A DNA stretch of 64,000 bases from Pythium myriotylum (Eukaryota; Oomycota; Peronosporomycetes; Pythiales; Pythiaceae), in NCBI GenBank assembly GCA_023091665.1, contig JALJCQ010000013.1, positions 186,001-250,000 on the forward strand. Reading direction: 5' to 3'. Shown here in pieces: positions 1 through 9,541 of the stretch. A model generated the notes under the pieces. That model worked only from the letters and a program-made list of their open reading frames with translations, was not told the DNA's origin and ran no database searches. Each line of letters begins with the position of its first letter. Within the stretch, counting starts at the first letter, position 1. The position numbers were made by a program, and so were the translations under genes.

Positions 1-339
1 AACGTCTGGCTCGAGTGGCATCCGTACTTCAAGTGGGGCTTCGAAGGCAAGAACGAGGCGCAGCTCATCGGCGAGGCCACGGCCTACGGCGCGCGCGTCG
101 CGCAGTGGTCGGGCAACCCACTGACCATCAGCGAGTGGAGTCTGGGCGTCTGGGACCACTTTGCGCCCTTTGCCGACGCGCAGCAGCTGCGCGCGTTCGG
201 GCAGACGCAGCTCACGTCGTTTGCGCCCGCGCGCGGCGGCTTCTTCTTCTGGGCCTGGCGCCACGCCGACGACACGGGCGGCAAGCGCTCGGGCTGGTCC
301 ATGCGCGGGCTGCTGCGCGCGGGGCTGCTCGCCGTGTAG
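1..339 (+). CDS. GH5 exo-1,3-beta-glucanase, C-terminal part (5' end outside the window)
   Basis: Reading frame 1 is open from the first base to TAG at 337-339. The 112 residues seen match the C-terminal third of the other GH5 glucanases here: NVWLEWHPYFKWGFEG, then the nucleophile region SEWSLG, then FWAWRHADD and SGWSMRGLLR. In this family the glutamate of xEWSL is the nucleophile that hydrolyses terminal beta-1,3-glucosyl linkages. The usual G before EWS is S here (ISEWSL). The protein stops at LLAV with no Ser/Thr tail, so this copy probably lacks a GPI anchor. The acid/base NEP motif lies outside the window. It appears to be the left-hand member of the array that resumes at 4459. Confidence 0.88.
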   Translation, partial: NVWLEWHPYFKWGFEGKNEAQLIGEATAYGARVAQWSGNPLTISEWSLGVWDHFAPFADAQQLRAFGQTQLTSFAPARGGFFFWAWRHADDTGGKRSGWSMRGLLRAGLLAV

Positions 340-442
340 TGTAGTCGGAAGGAATCTTTGCGGAGACCGTGGGCGCGAATAACGGAGAACTGAGATCTAA
401 TTTGGAGCTCTTTGTTTGATTGGTGGATTTGCATCAACTGCG

Positions 443-470
443 CTCCTCCTCCTCCTCCTCCTCCTCCTCT
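443..470 (+). repeat. CTC microsatellite
   Basis: About nine CTC units lie in the probable leader of the DGAT2 gene. A short AGC run follows at about 535-550, just before the ATG. Nothing suggests either is coding. Confidence 0.8.
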
Positions 471-555
471 CGCTTCCTCGTCCTCTTCCTGTGGAGCTGG
501 ACGAGTCGCACGTGGCGGAAAGCGTTTCCTTCCCGCAGCAGCAGCAGCAGCCAAC

Positions 556-1896
556 ATGGCGCAGTCGTTCGCGCGCCGCATGAACTTGCCGGGCGTCGGC
601 GTGCCGTTCTTCGCGGCGTTCGTCGCCGTGACCTACAGTTTCAACTTTGTGCTCGTGCTGCTCGGGCCCGTGGGCATCGCGATCGAGCTCGCGGTGCGTG
701 GCTGAGATGTCACGTATGACAAGAGAGAGAAACAAAGCTTTCTGACCATGTAAACGCGGCTGCTGTAGCTCATCGCCTGGGCGGTTTACGACCGCGCGGC
801 GTTCAATGGAAAAGGACGAGGCCTCGTCGCCTTCCGTCGCGCCTGGTACGCGTCTTTGTGGTCTGGGGGAAGAAGAAGAGAGAGAGAGAGAGACTCACGT
901 GGTGCTTCTGGACGACTAAATAGGTGGTGGGAGGCCTTCCGCGAGTACTTCCCCATCACGCTGAGCCAGGAAGAGCCCTTCGACCCCAAGAAGCGGTACC
1001 TCTTCGCGATCCACCCGCACGGCATCATCGGCTTCAGCACGTGGCTCTCGTTCGCCGCCGACTGCGTCGGCTTCTCGCGAAAGAACGGCGATCTCGACCT
1101 CGGGCTCGCCACGGTCCGTGCTTTTGCATTGTGTATCTGACACGCAACCGCTCAACACGACCGTTCTTTGCCTAGGTCAACATCAACTTCTACGTGCCGT
1201 TCTGGCGAGAGATCCTGCTCTCCGTGGGCTTCGTGGACGCGAGTTTCAAGTCGCTCAAGGCCGTGCTCCAGCGCAACCGCTCGGCCGTCGTCGTTGTCGG
1301 CGGCGCCGCAGAAGTACGATGACGACGAGAGATTTGATGTGGGGTTGGTGAGAAACTAACGGGGAGGGCGGTGTCGTAGGCTCTTTACGCGCGCCCTGGC
1401 GTCTACGAGATCATCCTCAACAAGCGCAAGGGCATCATCCGCCTCGCGCTGGCCACGGGTACGCCGCTCGTGCCTGTGTTCAACTTTGGCGAGAGCGAAC
1501 TCTTTTACCAGGTACGCTTCCAGCCAGCCATTCTTCACATGAGATGCTCATCGAGGAATATAGGTGGCCAATCCAGAAGGCTCGCTGCTGCGTCGCGTGC
1601 AGAAGCTCTTCCTCAAGGTCTTCAAGTTCTCGCCGCCGCTGCCGATTGGCATCGGCATCTTCGGCTGCCCCGTGGGGATCATGCCGCGCCGCGTGCCCGT
1701 GCACATCGTCACGGGCAAGCCGATCCCCATGCCGCTGATCGAGAAGCCGAGCGACGAAGATGTGCTCAAGTACCAAGCGATCTACCGGGACGCGCTGCTC
1801 AAGCTCTATGCGACACACGAGAAGCACTACCACGAGAACATTCTGCCGCCAGAGCTGCGCCATGCGACTCGCCCCGAGCTGCGCATCGTCGAGTAG
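556..1896 (+). CDS. Diacylglycerol O-acyltransferase type 2 (DGAT2 family), six exons
   Basis: Probable exons are 556-693, 769-845, 924-1113, 1176-1313, 1380-1511 and 1564-1896. All introns are 52-78 bp with GT..AG ends, and the joins keep frame, giving 335 residues, close to the family's usual length. The N-terminus has a long hydrophobic segment (about residues 15-52) that would seat it in the ER membrane. The DGAT2 signature HPHG is at residues 102-105. Downstream blocks (VNINFYVPFWRE, VVVVGGAAEAL, RPGVYEIILNKRKG, TPLVPVFNFGESELF) are typical of DGAT2/MGAT enzymes, which transfer acyl-CoA to diacylglycerol to make storage triacylglycerol. It could act on another acyl acceptor such as monoacylglycerol or wax alcohol. 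It is the only clearly intron-rich gene here and is unrelated in function to the glucanases around it. Confidence 0.9.
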
Positions 1897-2339
1897 CCGT
1901 TGCAGGATCCAAATCAGGCAGCAGAGGCGACTCACTGGACTGACTGACCTTCTATTTGCGTTTGGAAAAATAGACGTCGGGATTTTCTCTCACTGGGATC
2001 TTCGGCCGTTATTGTGCGTTCAGTACGGGGGCTGCTCTTGCCAATCAAACGAAAACGCGACGGATGGTGATCAGAAGCACCGCTTTTGACGACGCGTTCT
2101 GAACACGCGGGACAGTTCGCTGCGATCATGTCGGTTCGCGTTCGCGGCGAGTTCCGCCGTCAGGAAATCAATCGGCCACACCTTTGACACGGAACTCTGC
2201 AAGCGATGTAGAGCCGTGAGCTGTGCGATTTGCCAGCGATCGTTTCCCATGGCTTGATCACGAGCTGCACGGTAGGCCATCATCTCCATTCAAACATTTA
2301 CCGACTTCTCCACCGATTCCACTTACAGCACAACCACAA
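1897..2339. other. Intergenic, DGAT2 to GH72
   Basis: No gene seen. A stretch near 2285-2300 (CCATTCAAACATTTACC) resembles an oomycete start-site region and lies about 45 bp before the GH72 ATG. Confidence 0.6.
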
Positions 2340-4016
2340 ATGGTCAAGATTTGGAGCTCAGCCCTCGCCATCGTAGCTGCTCTGGTGTTCTCGCAGACGA
2401 GTGCACAGGACAATGGAGCTGGCACGGGGGTTACGGTCGACGGCAGTATCCAGGTGAACACGTTTGCAACAGGGTCGGCCCGCAAACCCGAGTCGGCGCC
2501 AGCCACGACCCCAGCACCCCAGGCCAACGCCACCGCTGCTTCAGGCAAGGGCACGAACCCGCTCGTGATTAAGGGCTACCGGTTCTTCGACTCGGTCACG
2601 GGCAAATACTTCCCCATGCGCGGCGTCAATTACTACCCACGCCCCAACGCCGGCACGATGGACGCCAACAATCTCGACTTGTTCACAGAAAAGTACAAGC
2701 ACATCTGGGGCCGCGACGTGCCGCAGTTCGTGGCGCTCAACGCCAACGCCATTCGCCTCTACGCCGTGGACCCGGACGGCGACCACACGTCGTTCATGTG
2801 TGCGCTTCAGTCGGCGGGCATCTACGTGATCGTGGATCTCGGCTCGAGCTGCCTCGGCTGCGAGATCACGGCCGACAAGGCGCCAGCGTGCTACCCGGCA
2901 TCGTACAAGAAGCGCGGCGAGAAGATCATCCAGAATTTCTCCAAGTACGACAACGTGATCGGCTTTAGCGGCGGCAACGAGATCAACCACCGCACGGGTG
3001 GCAACGGCCCCGAGTGGAACGCGCCGTGCCAGAAGAAATTTGTGCGCGACATGCGCGCGTACATCAAGTCGTGCCCCAAAATGCGCCAGATCCCCGTCGG
3101 GCTCGTCATGGCCGACACGAACCGCGACGATAATGCCAAGTACTACAACTGCCGCACGAACCCAGCCGACGAACTCGAAAACGCCGAGTGGTACGGCATC
3201 AACGTCTATGTTCACTGCAGCAACAGCGACGACCCGGACGTCGGTAGTGGCTTTGGCGCGCTGGCCAAGAGCTTCGCTGGTTACAAATACTCGATCCCGA
3301 CAATTCTCACCGAGTTCGGCTGCACGAGCCCGGACTTCCCACCGGCTGACGGCTTCAACGCGCAGCGCACGTTCCACGACGCCAAGTGGATGAACAGCAA
3401 GAAGTACAGCGAGATCTTCAACGGCGGCTTCGCGTTCGAGTACACGACCGAAAATGCCAACTCCAAGTCCACGTCGGCGTACCCGTTCACCAAGTTTGGG
3501 CCGCAGAACTACGGCCTCGGGTACCTCTGTCCGGAAAACTGCGACGAGATCACGACCAAGTGCGAGTTCAAGCGGTTCCCCAACTTCTACAACCTCGCCA
3601 AGGCCTACATGGCGACCGAGTCGTCCGGCGAGCCGACGCTCAAGACGTTCGAGCCTGCGAGTGACCGCCGCGCACGGTCCGTGTGTCCACCGAAGTGGCC
3701 CAAGCTCGCCGACTTGGTCTGGCCGAGCGACGCCGCCAAGAGCGAGATCTGTCCGCAGGTCACGCGGTACCAGTGCCCGGCGGTGCCGCTGAGCCAAGCG
3801 CCGATCAACTTCGAGCAGACCAAGGCTGAGAACGCGCCGCCTGTGTCAGCGGAAAAGACCATGACCGAAGCGACTAGCGACGCCGTCCAGGACACGTCTC
3901 CCAAGGACACGACAGTCGCAGACACGGCCGACAAGAAACCCAAAGGCGGCGCAGGAGCCGTCGGCGTGTCTGCGATCGCGCTTTCGACGGCCGCAGCCGT
4001 GACTTTGATGCTGTAG
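2340..4016 (+). CDS. GH72-like 1,3-beta-glucanosyltransferase, probably GPI-anchored
   Basis: The 558-residue protein starts at the ATG that opens a clear signal peptide (MVKIWSSALAIVAALVFSQ). After a Pro/Thr/Ala-rich stretch the catalytic domain begins near residue 75 (YRFFDSVTGKYFPMRGVNYYPR), as in Gas/Gel/Phr proteins. The acid/base glutamate is in SGGNEIN (E214) and the nucleophile in LTEFGC (E325). Cysteines follow near CPENCDEITTKC, then a Thr/Ala-rich stretch and a C-terminal hydrophobic segment fitting a GPI signal. GH72 enzymes cut internal beta-1,3-glucan and join the new end to another chain, lengthening wall glucan outside the plasma membrane. The C-terminal cysteine-rich region is shorter than a full CBM43. 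Its place beside GH5 exo-glucanases suggests a shared wall-remodelling role. Confidence 0.92.
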   Translation: MVKIWSSALAIVAALVFSQTSAQDNGAGTGVTVDGSIQVNTFATGSARKPESAPATTPAPQANATAASGKGTNPLVIKGYRFFDSVTGKYFPMRGVNYYPRPNAGTMDANNLDLFTEKYKHIWGRDVPQFVALNANAIRLYAVDPDGDHTSFMCALQSAGIYVIVDLGSSCLGCEITADKAPACYPASYKKRGEKIIQNFSKYDNVIGFSGGNEINHRTGGNGPEWNAPCQKKFVRDMRAYIKSCPKMRQIPVGLVMADTNRDDNAKYYNCRTNPADELENAEWYGINVYVHCSNSDDPDVGSGFGALAKSFAGYKYSIPTILTEFGCTSPDFPPADGFNAQRTFHDAKWMNSKKYSEIFNGGFAFEYTTENANSKSTSAYPFTKFGPQNYGLGYLCPENCDEITTKCEFKRFPNFYNLAKAYMATESSGEPTLKTFEPASDRRARSVCPPKWPKLADLVWPSDAAKSEICPQVTRYQCPAVPLSQAPINFEQTKAENAPPVSAEKTMTEATSDAVQDTSPKDTTVADTADKKPKGGAGAVGVSAIALSTAAAVTLML

Positions 4017-4458
4017 GCGTGCGTGTATGTCGCTCTTTCCGCTCGTTCCCATCCTCCTTCAATATCATGTCTTTTGATCCCAACCTTCTCACCTCGTACA
4101 TTGTTGTGGTCGCAGAGTTTGGGATATATGGATTGTCGAGACGTTGAACTTGTCACCTCGTCGCATGTTGGACCCGTCTCAGACCAAGTCCATCATCGCA
4201 TGCTTCCTCGCACGCAGATCGCAATGCAACGTCGCGACCACCTTCCCGCGAATCCCGCCACGCATTTTCGCCCAGCGAAAGCGGTCTTGGTCGCATGAGT
4301 GTCAATGCGATTGACGCAAGAGCTTCCCCTCTCCCACGGTCTCATCGGTCCGGACCAACGAACTAACCACCAAAGATCTACCACCTCCTCGCACCATTTC
4401 ATTGCGCAATCGACTAAGTCACACGACAGACGCCTCCGCTTCCTCTCTTCTCGTCGCC
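4017..4458. other. Intergenic, GH72 to first complete GH5
   Basis: No gene seen. TTTCATTGCGCAATC at 4397-4411 resembles the oomycete Inr and lies about 50 bp before the next ATG. Confidence 0.5.
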
Positions 4459-5649
4459 ATGCTCCGCGCCGTCTCCTTGCTCGTGTTCGCGTTGCTGGCG
4501 CTTCGCGTTGACGCCGAGCACGTGCAGGCCATGATCCGACGCGGCGCTGTCAAAGTGCGTGGCGTCAACCTCGGGAGCTGGCTCGTGCCCGAGTACTGGA
4601 TGTCGTACACGTCTCCAGCGTGGAAGGGCGTGGACAAAGCGATCGCTGAGAAGGGCCCCTGGAAGGCGCTCGAGGCGCTCGGCCACGCCAAGGGCGACAA
4701 GCAGTTTGACGACCACTACAAGACGTGGATCACCAAGAAGGATATCGCTGAGATCGCTAGCTACGGACTCAACACTGTGCGCGTGCCCGTTGGCTACTGG
4801 ATCGTCAAGGGACTTCCCGGCGCGGCCACGACGCCCAACATGAAGGTCATCGCCCCGGAAGACAGTAACCACGTGAGCTCGAGCCTCGCGTACCTGGACC
4901 TGCTCATCAACAACTGGGCTCTCACGTACAACGTTTCGGTCATGCTCAGTCTCCACTGCCACGAAGGCTCGCAGAACGGCTTCGACAACAGTGCGCCCGT
5001 GGTCTTCGGCGAACGCCACTGGGCTGACTCGGATGCTAATTATCAGAGCTCGCTGCAGTTCGCGTCGATCCTCGCCGACCGATACAAGAAAGCGCCGGCG
5101 TTCCTCGGCATGAACCTCATGAACGAGCCCAACTTCAGTGACGACGCAGCGCATTGCGCCAAAGTGCGCAAGTACTACGAGCGCGCCTACGCGGTCATCC
5201 GAGGCACGGGCAACGACTGCATCCTCGTCTTCTCTCCAAACCTCGCCGAGCAGACGCCGCAGTTTAACGGCGACTACATGCGTCCGCCGAAGTTCACCAA
5301 CGTCTGGACCGAGTACCATCCGTACTACAAGTGGTCGTTCGATGGCAAGAGCGAGGAGTACATTTTGGACGCAGCCAACGGGTACGCCGACGGCTTCCTC
5401 AAGCCCTCGGTGTGGAAGGGCGACCCCGTGCTCATCGGCGAGTGGTGTCTCGACGGCCCAGCGTCGGGGCCGTTCAAGGACAAGAGCAAACGCCAGGAGT
5501 TTGGCAAGACGCAGTTGCGGAACTACGAGTTCGCGCAGGCTGGCTGGACGTTCTGGTCCTGGCGCCACGACGACGAGGCCTCCACGACGTCGGGCTGGTC
5601 CATGCGGCAGCTGCTGCGGCAGGGCGACCTCGTGCTGCCTCACAAGTAA
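4459..5649 (+). CDS. GH5 exo-1,3-beta-glucanase, secreted, no GPI tail
   Basis: The 396-residue protein starts at the ATG giving a signal peptide (MLRAVSLLVFALLALRVDA); an upstream in-frame ATG at 4402 would hide it. The mature protein starts with EHVQAMIRRGAVKVRGVNLGSWL, the family's N-terminal block. The acid/base is E223 in NLMNEP and the nucleophile is E328 in IGEWCL. Here and in the next gene the usual EWSL is EWCL/EWCM, placing a cysteine next to the nucleophile. The protein ends at LRQGDLVLPHK, so it is probably released into the wall or medium. It should remove glucose from the non-reducing ends of beta-1,3-glucan. Confidence 0.92.
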   Translation: MLRAVSLLVFALLALRVDAEHVQAMIRRGAVKVRGVNLGSWLVPEYWMSYTSPAWKGVDKAIAEKGPWKALEALGHAKGDKQFDDHYKTWITKKDIAEIASYGLNTVRVPVGYWIVKGLPGAATTPNMKVIAPEDSNHVSSSLAYLDLLINNWALTYNVSVMLSLHCHEGSQNGFDNSAPVVFGERHWADSDANYQSSLQFASILADRYKKAPAFLGMNLMNEPNFSDDAAHCAKVRKYYERAYAVIRGTGNDCILVFSPNLAEQTPQFNGDYMRPPKFTNVWTEYHPYYKWSFDGKSEEYILDAANGYADGFLKPSVWKGDPVLIGEWCLDGPASGPFKDKSKRQEFGKTQLRNYEFAQAGWTFWSWRHDDEASTTSGWSMRQLLRQGDLVLPHK

Positions 5650-5940
5650 TAGTCGAAATCTCTTGACTCACTGCATAGTTCGAAATCTATTCATATGACG
5701 TTTACACACTTGCATCGAGTATCTAGGAGCTTGGATACGTCGGCGGATCTCATGGACGACGGAGAAAGTGACATGAACGCTCTAATGTGGGAAGGTGACG
5801 ACAAGAAAGCAGTTCTATAATCGTGGCACTAGACCGGAGGTACTATCTCAGAGAGTACCGCAGGGTCTTCGCAAGATCCTCGTGCCAGTTTGCCCACTCA
5901 CTTGGCAACCAGCCACCAACCCAGCAACCCTCTACCCACG

Positions 5941-7185
5941 ATGCTTCGCCGCGCCATCTTATCCACGATAGCCGTTCTCTCCCTCCAAGTCTCATGTTCC
6001 AACGGTGAGCACGTCCAAGCCATGATCCGGCGAGGCGCCGTCAAGGTCCGCGGCGTGAATCTCGGCAGTTGGCTGGTCGCCGAGCACTGGATGTCGTACA
6101 CGTCGCCCGCGTGGGCCGGGCTAGACGTCTCCATCGCTCAACAGGGCGAGTGGAAGGCCATGGAGAAGCTCGGTCACGCCGTCGGCGACAAGCAGTTCGA
6201 CGACCACCGCCGCACGTGGATCACCAAAGCCGACATCGCTGAGATCGCCAGCTACGGCCTCAACACCGTGCGTGTTCCTGTCGGTTACTGGATCGTCAAC
6301 GCCGACGCGTCCACGTTCAAGAGCGAGACCAGCAAGGTCTTTGCTCCTGCCGTGGACAGCAGCGTTCGCTCGGGGCTCTCGTACCTGGACGAGCTCATCA
6401 ATGACTGGGCTATCGCGTACAATATCTCGGTCATGCTCAGCCTCCACGCGCACCAGGGATCTCAGAACGGCTACGACCACAGCGCGCCGCAGGTGTTTGG
6501 CGAGCGCCACTGGACCGACTCGGACGAGAACTACCGCACGTCGATCCAGTTCTCCACGTTTCTCGCGGCGAGGTACAAGGCCGCGCCGGCGTTTCTGGGC
6601 ATGAACCTCATGAACGAGCCCAACTACGGCGGCGACGAGACGCGCACGGCGCGCGTGCACAAGTACTTTGAAGAGGCCTACGCGCTCATCCGAGCCACGG
6701 GCAACGACTGCATCCTCGCGGTCTCGCCGAGCATCAGCCAGCAGACGCCGCCGTTCCTCATGGACTACATGCGCCCGCCGCGATTCACCAACGTCTGGAA
6801 CGAGTTCCACCCGTACTACATCTGGGGCTTCGAGGGCCAGCGCGAAGACTTTTTGATCCGCGCGGCCACGGGCTACGCCGACGGCTTCCTCAAGCCCTCG
6901 GTCTGGACGGGCAACCCGACGCTGCTGGGCGAGTGGTGCATGGACGGACCGGACTCGGCGCCGTTCGCAGACGCCAGCGAGCTGCGAGCGTTCGCACAGG
7001 CGCAGCTGGGCAGCTACGAGGCGGCGCAGGCCGGCTGGACGTTCTGGTCGTGGCGCCACGACGACGAAAAGAGCTCGCGGTCGGGCTGGTCGATGCGGCA
7101 GCTGCTGAGACAGGGCGACCTCGTGCTGCCCTGGCAGCCCAAGACGAGCTTCGTGGCGCCGAGTGCGCCGATCTACTGCCCTTGA
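5941..7185 (+). CDS. GH5 exo-1,3-beta-glucanase, secreted, close paralogue of the previous gene
   Basis: The 414-residue protein starts at ATG 5941 with a signal peptide (MLRRAILSTIAVLSLQVSCSNG). It shares with the gene at 4459 the block EHVQAMIRRGAVKVRGVNLGSWL. The acid/base is E226 (NLMNEP) and the nucleophile is E331 (LGEWCM). It ends in a short tail PKTSFVAPSAPIYCP with no hydrophobic anchor signal. The 291-bp gap to the previous gene and the same orientation point to tandem duplication. The two copies differ across their whole length, so this is older than the duplications further right. Confidence 0.92.
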   Translation: MLRRAILSTIAVLSLQVSCSNGEHVQAMIRRGAVKVRGVNLGSWLVAEHWMSYTSPAWAGLDVSIAQQGEWKAMEKLGHAVGDKQFDDHRRTWITKADIAEIASYGLNTVRVPVGYWIVNADASTFKSETSKVFAPAVDSSVRSGLSYLDELINDWAIAYNISVMLSLHAHQGSQNGYDHSAPQVFGERHWTDSDENYRTSIQFSTFLAARYKAAPAFLGMNLMNEPNYGGDETRTARVHKYFEEAYALIRATGNDCILAVSPSISQQTPPFLMDYMRPPRFTNVWNEFHPYYIWGFEGQREDFLIRAATGYADGFLKPSVWTGNPTLLGEWCMDGPDSAPFADASELRAFAQAQLGSYEAAQAGWTFWSWRHDDEKSSRSGWSMRQLLRQGDLVLPWQPKTSFVAPSAPIYCP

Positions 7186-7307
7186 TGAGGGGTAGTGAGA
7201 CCCATGTTGAGTTAACAGCTCTTCAAGATCTCGTCTATATTTGTAATTAAGATAAATCTGAGTTGAGGCCAGCTGAGATGCTTGTCACGCGAACCGAAAG
7301 GAAAGAA

Positions 7308-7318
7308 GGGGTAGGGCT
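7308..7318 (+). promoter_or_regulatory. GGGGTAGGG motif (first copy)
   Basis: GGGGTAGGGCT lies about 240 bp before the ATG at 7557. It belongs to a motif repeated upstream of three related GH5 genes. No factor is known for it. Confidence 0.3.
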
Positions 7319-7419
7319 ACCTCCTTCCAGGAATCAGTGTTTCCACCAATCACATCGCACGCTGGCGTCTCTTCAACTGGACGCTCCTGAGTCACTGAGT
7401 CACACTTCCGTTGCGAAAC

Positions 7420-7430
7420 GGGGTAGGGTT
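7420..7430 (+). promoter_or_regulatory. GGGGTAGGG motif (second copy)
   Basis: GGGGTAGGGTT, preceded by TTGCGAAAC, lies 127 bp before the ATG at 7557. Its counterpart at 9388 has a similar flank (TTCGCAAA). Confidence 0.4.
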
Positions 7431-7516
7431 ACCCACAATTCCAGCGTGACCCTGGACCGTGTTGCCTCTGGACGGCGGGAAAGACCGTCCGGAGGGACCC
7501 GTCCGTCCTCGCCTCG

Positions 7517-7525
7517 CTCACTTCC
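7517..7525 (+). promoter_or_regulatory. Inr-like start-site element
   Basis: CTCACTTCC fits the oomycete Inr pattern YTCAnTYY and lies about 35 bp before the ATG at 7557. Confidence 0.4.
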
Positions 7526-7556
7526 GGATCCGCTCTCCCCAACCCTCCTATCAACC

Positions 7557-8888
7557 ATGCTCGCGCGTGTGCTCGCGGCCGCCGCGGCGCTGGCCGCCGT
7601 CGCGTCCGGAGACCACGTCCAGGTCCAGATCCGGAACGGCGAGCTCGCGTCGCGCGCCGTCAACCTCGGTGGATGGCTGCTCTCAGAACACTGGATGTGC
7701 TTCACGTCCCCACTCTACGACGGCGTTCCGGACGACGTCGGACCGTCCGGAGAATACGCCGTGATGAAATACCTGGGCAAAGAGCAAGGCGACAAGCAGT
7801 TTGAGAAGCATTGGGAGACGTTCATCACGGAGGAAGACGTGGCCAAGATCGCCAAGTACGGATTCAACACGGTGCGCGTGACCACGGGCTTCTGGATCAT
7901 CAACGACGAGGACACGAGCGACCAGTCCAACATCACGCTCACCTATCCCTCCGGAGGTCTCAAGCACCTGGACAAACTCATCAATGTCTGGGGCGTCAAG
8001 TACAACTTGGCCGTGATGGTCTCTCTCCATGCTCATCGAGGCTCGCAGAACGGCTTCGACCACAGTGCACCAGTTCAGATGGGCAACACGACGTGGAGCA
8101 CCGACCCAGCCAACGTCAACAGCTCACTCAACTATGCCAAGTTCATCGCTCACCGATACAAGGACAGTCCGGCGTTCCTAGGGCTCAATTTGATGAACGA
8201 GCCCAACCGCCCGACCGACTATGATATCCTCAAGCAGTACTACCTGGATGCCTACAAGGCGATCCGAGCGGACGGCAACGATTGCATCATCGTGACGTCG
8301 CCGTGGCTCGAGAACCAGGGCCCACCGTACATGATGGACTTTATGACCTGTCCGGACTACTACAACGTCTGGCACGAGTGGCACATCTACTACAAGTGGG
8401 GCTGGGAGAACATCAAGGACGTCGAGACTGTGCTCGAGTTCGCCGGCAACTACTCCAAGTGGCACTTCGACAACTGGACCGGGAACCCGATCTTCCTGGG
8501 TGAGTGGAGTTTGGCGACCATCGACGAGATCAACATGACGATCCCCCAGCTCAAGAACTACTCGGCGCTGCAGATGAAGGAGGCTGAGAAGGCCCCAGCC
8601 GGCTGGGCGTTCTGGGCGTGGCGCCACGACGAGGAGACGAAGAAGGACCCCTCGGGCTGGTCGTTGCGCCAGCTGCTCAACGAGAGCATCGTCGAAATCC
8701 CCACGACCGTCCCCACGCGCTCGTGGGGACCCAAGTGCAAGGGCAGCTCGCACGGAAGCGGAGACGTCGACGGTTCCACTGGCGGCGTGCCCTCACCGTC
8801 TTCAGCAGCAACCAGACCTCTCCATGGTGCCACAGTGGTCTTCAGTGGCGTGCTGGCTGCGATGCTGTCCTGGAGCTCTCTCTCATAG
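7557..8888 (+). CDS. GH5 exo-1,3-beta-glucanase with Ser/Thr-rich tail and GPI-type signal
   Basis: The 443-residue protein starts at ATG 7557 with a signal peptide (MLARVLAAAAALAAVASG). The open frame runs further upstream, but that part contains the putative promoter. The acid/base is E215 (NLMNEP) and the nucleophile is E316 (LGEWSL). After WSLRQLL come a short Ser/Gly-rich stretch and a C-terminal hydrophobic segment (VVFSGVLAAMLSW), so a GPI anchor is likely. It differs from the genes at 4459 and 5941 by IRNGELASRAVNLGGWL and EHWMCFTSPLY. Bases 7627-8029 look identical to 9618-10020 in the next gene, a sign of recent gene conversion. Confidence 0.92.
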   Translation: MLARVLAAAAALAAVASGDHVQVQIRNGELASRAVNLGGWLLSEHWMCFTSPLYDGVPDDVGPSGEYAVMKYLGKEQGDKQFEKHWETFITEEDVAKIAKYGFNTVRVTTGFWIINDEDTSDQSNITLTYPSGGLKHLDKLINVWGVKYNLAVMVSLHAHRGSQNGFDHSAPVQMGNTTWSTDPANVNSSLNYAKFIAHRYKDSPAFLGLNLMNEPNRPTDYDILKQYYLDAYKAIRADGNDCIIVTSPWLENQGPPYMMDFMTCPDYYNVWHEWHIYYKWGWENIKDVETVLEFAGNYSKWHFDNWTGNPIFLGEWSLATIDEINMTIPQLKNYSALQMKEAEKAPAGWAFWAWRHDEETKKDPSGWSLRQLLNESIVEIPTTVPTRSWGPKCKGSSHGSGDVDGSTGGVPSPSSAATRPLHGATVVFSGVLAAMLSWSSLS

Positions 8889-9541
8889 ACTGAGACGTCT
8901 CCCCGAGCACTTCTTATCGTTGATAGAGCTCATCGATAGATCTCCATGCTACTGTATGTGTACGATCCATGATACAACGAAATACCAACCAGTTTTGTGC
9001 GTGTCTCCCTCGTGTCTCTGGGACTCATCGATCCCTTGAGTATGTTCGCCCAGAGTCTTCTCATCAGGCACCTTGAAGAACGAAGGAAGGTGAGACAGTA
9101 GAGACTTCACTAACTAGTATGTAGTAGCCATCAGGATCGGCGTGGATGACTTCCATCCACCTGGGGGGTTCCCAGAAGTCTCTCTGGACGGACCGCCGCA
9201 CCCCACCCCTCCAGAGCTCTTCATGCTCACGAACCGACACGAAGTTGTAATTTTTCGGAAATCACAGACCCGCTCCAACGTCTTAGGGTTTTGGGTGTCG
9301 TCCTCTCTGTTTTAGCGTCCACAGAGCCGGGCCAGTTAACACTTTCCAGCCAATCGGATCCCTCGATTTCGAACGATCTTTCGCAAAGGGGTAGGGTTCA
9401 GGTATCATTTTCGCTGGACACTCTGGCGTGTCACTCGGTCCCCAAACTTTCCAGGACTGGACGTCCGGAGAAGCCTCCTTCAGTCCTCTCAGTGCGTCAG
9501 TTCCGGAACCTCTCGGTCTCGCACACGCCTCTCCGATCACC
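8889..9541. other. Intergenic between two GH5 genes
   Basis: No gene seen in this 653-bp stretch. It contains a GGGGTAGGGTT motif at 9388 and a candidate start-site region near 9497-9506. Confidence 0.6.
9388..9398 (+). promoter_or_regulatory. GGGGTAGGG motif (third copy)
   Basis: GGGGTAGGGTT lies 144 bp before the ATG at 9542, in a position and flank like the copy at 7420. Confidence 0.4.

Noticed and set aside
7420..9398. GGGGTAGGGTT as interstitial telomere repeat.
   Set aside because: It occurs as single copies at fixed distance before genes, not as tandem TTTAGGG arrays.
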